Below are positions 56,684 to 64,000 of a stretch of 64,000 bases of DNA, piece after piece (position 1 is the stretch's first letter; each line of letters begins with the position of its first letter). The notes below the pieces were generated by a model. The model was not told the origin of the DNA. It did no database searches and worked only from the letters and a program-made list of their open reading frames with translations. Origin of the DNA: Streblospio benedicti (lineage: Eukaryota > Annelida > Polychaeta > Spionida > Spionidae). The position numbers were made by a program, and so were the translations under genes. The stretch spans positions 39,511,427 through 39,575,426 of the forward strand of contig CM032660.1 of the NCBI GenBank assembly GCA_019095985.1, written 5' to 3'.

Positions 56684-57888
56684 AAAACCTCATGGATATA
56701 AACTAATATTGCATTATATTTTTCGTACATTCATATATAACGCTGTATATGAGTTGTATTTACTTATGTAGAAATATTTGTTAGAACGTTTTGCTCAGAG
56801 GCAGCTATATCCAGCTATAACTACTACGTGACAATAACTGATTGATGAAATAATAAATCATCCGCTACTTGATATTGTGATTATACTAGATTCAGTACAT
56901 AAAGTCCACATTTTATTTCGTGGTTTATTTTTATCATTTCCTTCCATAGTTGTGTAAATTAGTGTTGATGGAGTGATGTGCGTTGATTGTAACCCAGCAA
57001 GATGCACATGTTCAATTAGATGTGTGATGTACATTGTATATTATGAATTTGATTTAACATACATGTTTGTGTGTAATAGAATCCAAATCTTCAATTGACT
57101 GCAATATAAACTAAGTGATCTTTTTACCTAGACGGAGTCTACTGTGCACATCATTCGAGTCAATATAATGAGTTTACATACAATATATTTTACCATGCCC
57201 TTTTCTATTACAAGTTTTAGTTTTCAAGATAACATAGACATAACACCAGTTGCATAACATGTGTACACTGTTGAAGGTAAGTGGGGGAAACACCGCTATG
57301 CAATTGGATTATATGTGATCGGTAACAAATATTTAGTGTAAGATATTAAAAAGAAAATTAATTAAGTATATAATGAACATTGAAATAATACTTAGTTTAA
57401 CTTTATAACAGTATGCATTTAATTGGCAATCTTTGATTATAGGAGAAGCACAATGTTCCTACTCGGTGTTTATATACAAAAGCACAATTACATATTCTTC
57501 ATTTGAGAGCAAACCACCGCGACTGACATCATCATGTACATATCTGGTACAAGGAAGTAAAGGCCATGTAGTAATCATATTCATTTTGAAATAGATTATT
57601 ACAAATGATTTTCATACTTCATGAGTCACCCTAATAACACAAAAAACATTGTGAAATACTAATTTCTTACATCTCCCTACACATACATCTTCACCACACA
57701 CCACCTTACACGGCCGCTTACCCATATGTATTATGTGAAAATTGATAATTGAGCAACATGAATGAATCCAGGTTTAATGCACCCGATAAAATCTTATAAT
57801 ATGATCTGATTCATTCTAATGAAACTAATCAAACTCAATGGAGAGAAAAACAAGCAGAAAATGGGGTCTAGCCCCAGCTGCAGAGGTG
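56684..57888. other. 3' UTR and intergenic AT-rich sequence
   Basis: Holds the probable 3' end of the SHIPPO gene and about 1 kb of AT-rich DNA with no supported feature. Confidence 0.4.
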
Positions 57889-58330
57889 CACGTGTGGTAT
57901 CCGGGGAGGGGGGGGGCGATAAGGGAAGAAGCTGTTTAGGCTATTTTTGGTATCTATTTTTTTTTATTCATTTTTTGTGATTTACATTAATACATTTATT
58001 GTGTGTGTGTGTGCGTGCGTTCGTGCGTGCGTGTGCGAGGATGCACCCGGAGTGGGGTATAAGGAAGTAAGCGGGCTGTGGGGGGAAAGACCGTATACGA
58101 AGAGGCATGTGGGGTAAAAGGTCCAAAAAGGAGGGATGTGGAATCTCAAAAAAGTGTGATATAGTTCAAAAACTGAATTCATGTTGGATATGAGGAGAAA
58201 AAAGGTGAAATGTGGGGTTGTGTATTGTAAGATGACCAAAAAGGGGTACGTGGGATTAGTTCTTGACCCTTTAACCGCTACCACTATATTTGCGCCCCCT
58301 CTTCTTTCTGAAAACCTGGATCTGCCAGTG
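57889..58330. mobile_element. Possible hAT-like MITE
   Basis: The right end CCTGGATCTGCCAGTG (58315-58330) is a hAT-MITE-like terminus. The left end near 57889 (CACGTGTGGTATCCGGGG) is a poorer inverted match followed by the expected G run. The body has a (TG)n/(GTGC)n tract at 57998-58036. Boundaries are uncertain. Confidence 0.4.
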
Positions 58331-58998
58331 ATCGCCCAGTGTTTTACAGTTGCCCCAAGTGGTGCATGTTGATTAGGCCACAAACAGTGTCTTAATGAGA
58401 CACTTATTCGAGGCCGGTGGTTTGTTTGGAAAACCCACAAGATCAGATTCACAACAAATTCTAAGCAGACGACCAATGGCTGGAAGCCACGAGATTCTGT
58501 TTCCCTCAGCCATGGTTGTATGTCTGAAGTGCTAACAACAAAGAATTCTTGATGAACGTACGAACTGGCATTTTATATTTTATTTTTACCAACGACCATT
58601 GATACGTGTGCCGTAAAATCTCAGCGTGGGGGACACCTCACTTAAAGGAACACCTTGCAATGAGGAGCACATTTTCTCTCTCTCTTTAATGGAACCATCT
58701 GGATAATGGGGACTACTTCCGTGGGTGTCCGTGACAGCGATGTTTTACTGCATAAAGCTTTATGATTATTTTCAGTTGAAAGAAAATAAATATCTTAGTT
58801 CTACCTACACACGAAATTAACCCAAACCAGTCACTATTCAGTCATTTTAAAATTGCCAAATGTTATATATTCTAAGAATGTCATACACCCACCATGTATG
58901 ACAGCTGTCAAATTAACCTATTTTCAAGATACTTTAGATACATTTTCTTTTAAATTCATTACCACCTACTGCTGCTACAAATCCTTTTTATCAAATGC

Positions 58999-59517
58999 CA
59001 GTGATGGATCCAGGATTCGAAGGGGGGCGGTGCTTGAAATTTTTGTTTCGCGTGGCAGGGACCAGTGGACGGAGATTTTGATGACTCAAAGGGGTAGTTA
59101 TATAAAGATAGCAACATAAGAACAGCTTGAGAGAATGAGGATGGGGGGGCGCTTGTGAGTACCGGGTATATGGCTGACGGGGAGGGGGTGGCTTGGCTTG
59201 ATAGAACGTAGGAGCTTGAGAGGATGGGGGAGAGCTTATGGCAGTGGGGCGGGGAGACTTTGAGAGAAGGCGGGGGCTTGTGTGATTATAGCATATAGGG
59301 TTGCGGGGTAGGGGCTTGGCTTGAGAGAAGGTAGGGGCTTGAGAGCATATGGGTGGAGGGATTGTGAGTATAGGTAAGGGGGTGCTTGACTTGAGAGACA
59401 CTTACAAAAGATTGTAAAGAGGGTAGGGTCACGTGCGTTAGGAAAAAGAGCTTGAGACCGCGGGGGGGGGGCGGTGCTTAAGCCCCCAAAGCCCCCCCCC
59501 CCCTGGATCCATCGCTG
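58999..59517. mobile_element. hAT-like MITE with internal minisatellite
   Basis: Terminal inverted repeats of 16 bp: CAGTGATGGATCCAGG on the left, CCTGGATCCATCGCTG on the right (one mismatch), each followed inwards by G/C runs. The interior is a degenerate minisatellite of GGGGCTTG(A/G)GAGA-type units at about 20-65 bp spacing. No coding capacity and no convincing 8-bp target duplication. Confidence 0.65.
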
Positions 59518-60480
59518 AATGTCTGTTGCACAATTGTGAGGATTACACTAATCCCCAATTATTAACCCGACGTGACATTTTATTCATATTATATTTCATA
59601 CAGCTTCATATATCCATGTAGCTATTTATATTTCAATGTTTGGAAACTTATGCATGAAAGTTCCTGTGGAAAAAAGAAATCTTCATAAGCAACCGACAAT
59701 TATCCTCATTTGCATTTGAGGTAGTTGACCTTCATTTGCATGAAGCTGGCATTCATTAACAACAACAACCATTAACCTTCACAAGCTGGAGACAGATTTC
59801 ATCACCAATATTTATCATAAACGTGATGCTCTTTTTTAATGTTGGGAATGATATTAGTTCAAGGGATGCTGACCTTTATGTAATGATTGAACTAATTATG
59901 GGCCACAGACATCAAGGGTAGTAGGCCTATCAAATAAAAATAAAATAATTATCTGTGATAGGACTCAAATTTCCAAGTGCATTGCACTCAGTTATGCGTA
60001 TGGCTAGAGCACATAGTAGACCAAAAACCATTTGTTGGTGATATTTTAACGTACTTAAACATCATGATATTATATACAATATGCTAAATAAAATCAAGAT
60101 CTTTCACCATGTTAGATTTTTTATCAGTATTTTATGGGATTTTGTGTAGTGGTTAGCAAAATCCCTACTAAGTACATTATATATTTAAAAATTGCCTGTT
60201 GTTGTGTGGTAATTACACAGAAATACTTGGATACTTTTTTTACTGGCCAGTTCAACAATATATAATAGGTCAATTTCTTACGATCAAAGCCTTCATGCCT
60301 ATTTGAACCTCCATAAAGAGACCACCCCTCGAATCGGATCAGTGCCCCAAGGCATGGTACTATGTACAAGGAATTTTATTTCTATTATAATATCATTATG
60401 ATGCGTGCATATTTCTCCGTGAAAATAGATTTTCCTGGTGTAATTATCATTAATCTACAACTTGTAAAGTTATCATTGGC
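59518..60480. other. Stretch without supported gene
   Basis: AT-rich sequence with short repeats of TTCATTTGCAT(T/G) near 59710-59760. Nothing else is recognisable. Confidence 0.4.
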
Positions 60481-60489
60481 GTCTTCTTT

Positions 60490-60850
60490 TTCTTCTTTTA
60501 AATAATCCTAGCACTCAATACTGAGTATGATTAAGATGAGGTTGCGTTGCACGGCGAGTGCAAGGTACAGTTAATGATAAGATTTTAATCTATTTTTAAG
60601 TGTCAAGTGTTGGGCTAGTGACTATGTTATCAGTAAGTGAATTCCAATCAACTATGGTGCTAGGGAAAAATGAATATTTGTAAATGTCAGTGTGAACTCT
60701 GAGTTGGTCAAGTCTCACTGAATTTGTTGACCTAGTCCTTGATGTAGACTTGTTCACATACACATTTGCTGGGATAGGGATAATTAAACAAGCAAAAAGG
60801 AAAACATTTGCCAATATCAGTCATCCTCACAACAGTGAGACATTAGTAAC
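60490..60850 (-). mobile_element. LINE remnant (C-terminal end of ORF2)
   Basis: A minus-strand frame (60814-60596) contains IPANVYVNKSTSRTRSTNS, then DIYKYSFFPSTIVDWNSL, a near-standard C-terminal end of jockey/CR1/L2-type reverse-transcriptase proteins (YKYSFFPRTIxxWNxLP). It is followed by a short 3' UTR and an AAGA-rich tail. Strongly 5'-truncated, with a stop soon after the motif. Confidence 0.7.
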
Positions 60851-60879
60851 ACAATTGGAATTTTCTTTTGAGAAATCAG

Positions 60880-61470
60880 ACAAATGGACGTAAGACCTTC
60901 GGAACATCATACGTATATCGTAACTGCAATTCCAGCGAAAGAACTAGTACACTCACGGAAAGAACTAGTAGATCTACACTCACAGAAAAAACTAAGACAC
61001 TCACGGAGAAACTAGTACAGATCCAGCAGAAAAACTAATTCCCTGCGTACAGTTTGCACCACACTGATTACCATCAACATCATTTACAACATTCACCCTA
61101 TTATATAGTCTCGGTCAACCCAGACACTTCCCTTACCCAATTACTTTCCGTCGTACATCGCACAGTTCACACACATAAGTAGTATTCTCTTTCTTTATCT
61201 ATGATTTACTCCCTAATTGAAACTATTTTGGTGCAGAGCCATATCCCAGCATGATTACACAGTGACCTCTCGAACGCAGCAGTCTCAGTCTGGTTGATCG
61301 AGACTACCTATTATATCGCATGTATCGAGTTAAGTTTTGTTGATCGAGACTAACACGTGATGGTCGATTGAAAACGTAAAACCTTCCGAATATCATACGT
61401 ATATCGTTCCCAGTGTTACGTTTTGCGTTACACATGTAAACGTAACTATCTTTTGTTGGAATATATTCCA
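60880..61470. repeat. Repeat cluster: direct repeat plus ACTAGTACACTCACGGA minisatellite
   Basis: ACCTTC(G/C)GAA(C/T)ATCATACGTATATCGT occurs at about 60893 and again about 487 bp later (61381). In between (60940-61035) are about four units of 22-30 bp with GAACTAGTACACTCACGGAA. Two GTTGATCGAGACTA phrases lie at 61295 and 61338, resembling the block at 53390-53570. Confidence 0.6.
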
Positions 61471-61821
61471 TGATAGCCTATGGCATAGGTGTTGCAAACT
61501 TACTAATTAAATATCTATTTTAAAAATGATGTTCTACTACAATGTACAAGGCCGCTACAAACGTTCTACTGTTCATCGTTCCTGCCATACTTGAGTATTA
61601 GACCTTGATGCATTTTGTGAGAAACAAAAGTGTACTTTAGTACTAGTACTTGACACTCTTACTAGTATTGATATATTGGTAGAAAATAGTTAAGGTAAAA
61701 AAAAGTAGATTTATATGCAGTGTTTATTGTACCTCTTCAATGTCCTAATCATAACAAATTATCTGTAAAAATATTAAAATCAATTTATTATTGACAATGA
61801 GAAAATGAAAATTATTACGTG

Positions 61822-61938
61822 TTAACAGTTAGCTCGTAGGTGTCGATCCATTAGCCAAGGTTCCATATCTTTTTTTTTCCATTTCATAATATCTTCCATC
61901 GTAGGCATAACATCTTCATCATCTGACACATCCGACAT
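61822..61938 (-). CDS. Small SAP-like open frame
   Basis: Minus-strand ATG at 61938, right after a TATATAG acceptor-like site, to TAA at 61822: 38 aa. The start is acidic (MSDVSDDEDVMPTMEDIMKW), then KKKDMEPWLMDRHLRANC, similar to the first helix of a SAP domain (LKxWLxDRGL). It may be the first exon of a larger gene or mobile-element protein (GTTAAC could be a donor). The next in-phase acceptor I could find leads to an early stop. Tentative. Confidence 0.3.
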   Translation of the reverse strand: MSDVSDDEDVMPTMEDIMKWKKKDMEPWLMDRHLRANC

Positions 61939-63030
61939 CTATATAATCGTAATAAATGTTAAGTATAACAATCAGAAAACTTTGACTCATAATTTAAAAA
62001 AATAATGATATTCCAACCTGTCACACAGAGCTAGATGGCTTCAATACACATTTATTTTACAATTTGCATGTCATCGCATACACAAAGATTTATTAGTTAT
62101 GTAAAATCATGGGTAAAATTTGAACTAATTAAGAATAATTTTTCTAGTATAAGGTTAACAACATCTTTGTACCTAGTTAATATTTTGATCAACTTATTGC
62201 CAGTTCAAAATTGAGCAAATAGAATATATAGACTATGCATCTTGTACAAAAACCATGTAATGCTTTCACCACCAATAAACCATGAAATCACTCTCTACGA
62301 TAGGCTTATATTTCATAAAATAGTGGTTCTTCTGTATTTGTCTTGAAAAAGTGGTTCTTCTGTACTAGTACCATTTGCTTCCAATGGAAGCCTCTCTCAA
62401 AACATCCGGTACCAGCCAATGACTTCCACAATCACACTATCACCCTAATTTGCGTGTGTGCAATACCTGTCACACCAGTGGGAAAACGACAATGACTCTA
62501 CACAAATATATACCGGGAATCCTCTTTCATTACGAAAGAATGTGTGATAAAGCATTTTGATTCTAATAATATCATTTGCATATTTGCATTGGCAATATAT
62601 GATGTATGTTGATAGAATATTTAACTATTCTAAAACAATTTGATAGGCAAAGTAATCAAACTTTCTAATTAGAATAAATCAAAGCATAACGTTCTCATAA
62701 TCTGGCTTTGACATTTTGATTTAGTGATAATATGCTGTAAACGTGTCCAAAATTATATTTTGTCAGTGTACAAGCTGCCTTATGCACCATTGAAGTGAAC
62801 AAAACCAAACAGGACAACCAAACATTACTTGTTGTCTCAATATTTCACTTGGGAACGACCTGGTTCATTCTGGTCACGTGACGGGAAACATATGAAACAT
62901 TTTTAGTAGAGAGGTCACTTTGAAGAAGCACGATTCATAAAAATATATAAAAATTAGATATTCGTTATATTATAACATTTATCATCAAAATTAGTTATCA
63001 AATACAATGATACAAAATATTATTCACCCA
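61939..63030. other. Stretch without supported gene
   Basis: AT-rich, no exon or structured repeat that I can support. Confidence 0.4.
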
Positions 63031-63031
63031 C

Positions 63032-63060
<29 letters not shown>
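63030..63060. repeat. Poly-A tract
   Basis: About 30 consecutive A. It could be the tail of a plus-strand retroposed sequence, but nothing recognisable precedes it. Confidence 0.9.
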
Positions 63061-63064
<4 letters not shown>

Positions 63065-63361
63065 GACCTCTCGTAGAGAATGCCATGAAATATTATTACT
63101 TTCATACTATAGTATATATATATTTCAGTAAACTCAGGTATTTCGTAAAATCCCTAAAATTTTCAGGGAATTTGTGAAATCACTGTTTCACTTAGGGATT
63201 TCATGAATTCTCTAACCTCGATCTAGACCTAGACCTAGACCCTACTTAATCATGAATTCAGTAATATTGTCCACTGCTTAGACATGCTTAAGGGGACTGT
63301 GAACTCTTTAAGGGAAAAATATTCTATTTTCAGCTTTTTAATATTTATTATACTGTAAAGT

Positions 63362-63600
63362 GTGAAGAACAACATGTTTTGAAATGAACCTTTTATCTTC
63401 AATAGTTTTCCCATTACAACCCATTTCGTGAAGACCAACCCGGAGTGAAAAACAATGACTCATTCTTTGCAGGCTTATAAGGTTATATGGGCTAAAAATT
63501 CAATTTTTACATTTTCAATGTTTTGTATGCTATAAATGATAAAGAACAACATCTTTTTAAAATTAACCTTTTATCATCAATAGTTTTTCTTATATGATAC
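63362..63600. repeat. Direct repeat, period about 177 bp
   Basis: AAGAACAACAT(G/C)TTTT followed by CCTTTTATC(T/A)TCAATAGTTTT occurs at 63364-63409 and at 63541-63587. AT-rich, no coding potential. The rest to 64000 shows nothing I can name. Confidence 0.65.
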
Positions 63601-64000
63601 ATTTTATAGGCAGCAACTACAATGGTCATGTTTAAACCCCATTTTCTCAAAACAAAGTTTGCATAGTGGATTAATTTTTTTTCTTTTTATATTTTCTCTA
63701 ACCGTGAAATCAAATTTTCACAAACGTGTATATATTTGAAGATATATGCATTCTGAAGAAAACCTTACTAGGGATTTTGAATTTTTTTATTTCGTTGATG
63801 AATTATGAACGTTTTTTGAATTGATTTGCCAGAAAATTCGGAAAATAAGTGGTTTTAAAACTTAAAATGCATGCAAAATGAAAAAATAGGAAAAAATAAA
63901 AAAATTGAGGCAAGGTTTTTAGATAAATATACAAATTTTGTAACTGAATAGTGATTTCGGTCATGTTGATGTTTTACTATCAGTTATATGCTTCACAGAC

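Noticed and set aside
57982-58476. Minus-strand frame of 164 codons
   Set aside because: Overlaps the (GTGC)n tract and MITE-like sequence; no motif or splice support.
58991-59401. Minus-strand frame of 136 codons, Pro/Ser-rich
   Set aside because: Translation of the G-rich minisatellite inside the hAT-like MITE.

Overview
This 64-kb window is animal genomic DNA, AT-rich, with spliced genes that have 40-530 bp exons, GT-AG introns of 0.1-3 kb and a dense load of repeats. The gene families (CUB/LDLa/MAM receptor, M28B NAALADase, Na,K-ATPase beta subunit, SHIPPO-type cilium/sperm protein) and the mobile elements (Penelope-like retroelements with hammerhead-like ends, Harbinger and hAT-like MITEs, a tRNA-derived SINE, long fold-back elements) suggest a marine invertebrate, perhaps a non-vertebrate deuterostome. 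The species cannot be fixed from the sequence. A 100-N gap shows that this is a draft assembly.

Layout, left to right. 0.1-6 kb: a possible last exon (109-236, +), a decayed Penelope-like fragment, a SINE-like fold-back, and three well-phased exons ending an unrecognised + strand gene (4008-5933). 8-11.3 kb: a possible minus-strand last exon, a near-perfect 59-bp palindrome, a CAG-rich microsatellite, and the last two exons of a secreted protein with two tandem inhibitor-cystine-knot modules. 12.5-13.8 kb: a cluster of Harbinger-like MITE pieces. 15.1-21.7 kb, minus strand: a complete 17-exon, 784-aa type I receptor with signal peptide, CUB, Cys-rich segment, LDLa, MAM, MAM, LDLa, TM and a PPxY-bearing tail. 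22-25.7 kb: intergenic DNA with a CpG-rich block, a long (CA)n tract and a pair of inverted hammerhead-like motifs.

25.7-39.3 kb, plus strand: a complete 20-exon, 751-aa glutamate carboxypeptidase II / NAALADase homologue with all zinc ligands. Its introns hold a 1.4-kb Harbinger-like element, a 2.1-kb nested inverted-repeat element, a tRNA-SINE and a Penelope-like copy with a MITE inside. 39.9-42.2 kb: a large fold-back built of about 165-bp repeats in two opposed arrays. 42.6-49.1 kb, plus: a complete 9-exon, 311-aa Na,K-ATPase beta subunit; its introns carry a large minisatellite, the assembly gap and a (TA)n tract. 52.8-56.7 kb, plus: a complete 8-exon, 440-aa SHIPPO/ODF3-like protein. 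56.7-64 kb: intergenic DNA with hAT-like MITEs, a LINE remnant, short tandem repeats and one small SAP-like open frame.

The four complete genes look like unrelated single-copy neighbours, not a functional cluster. I rebuilt all exon structures by hand from splice sites, phase and family resemblance. The most unusual items are the double-knottin gene, the receptor architecture with its long open frame beyond the stop, the opposed hammerhead-like RNAs, and the two large fold-back elements.
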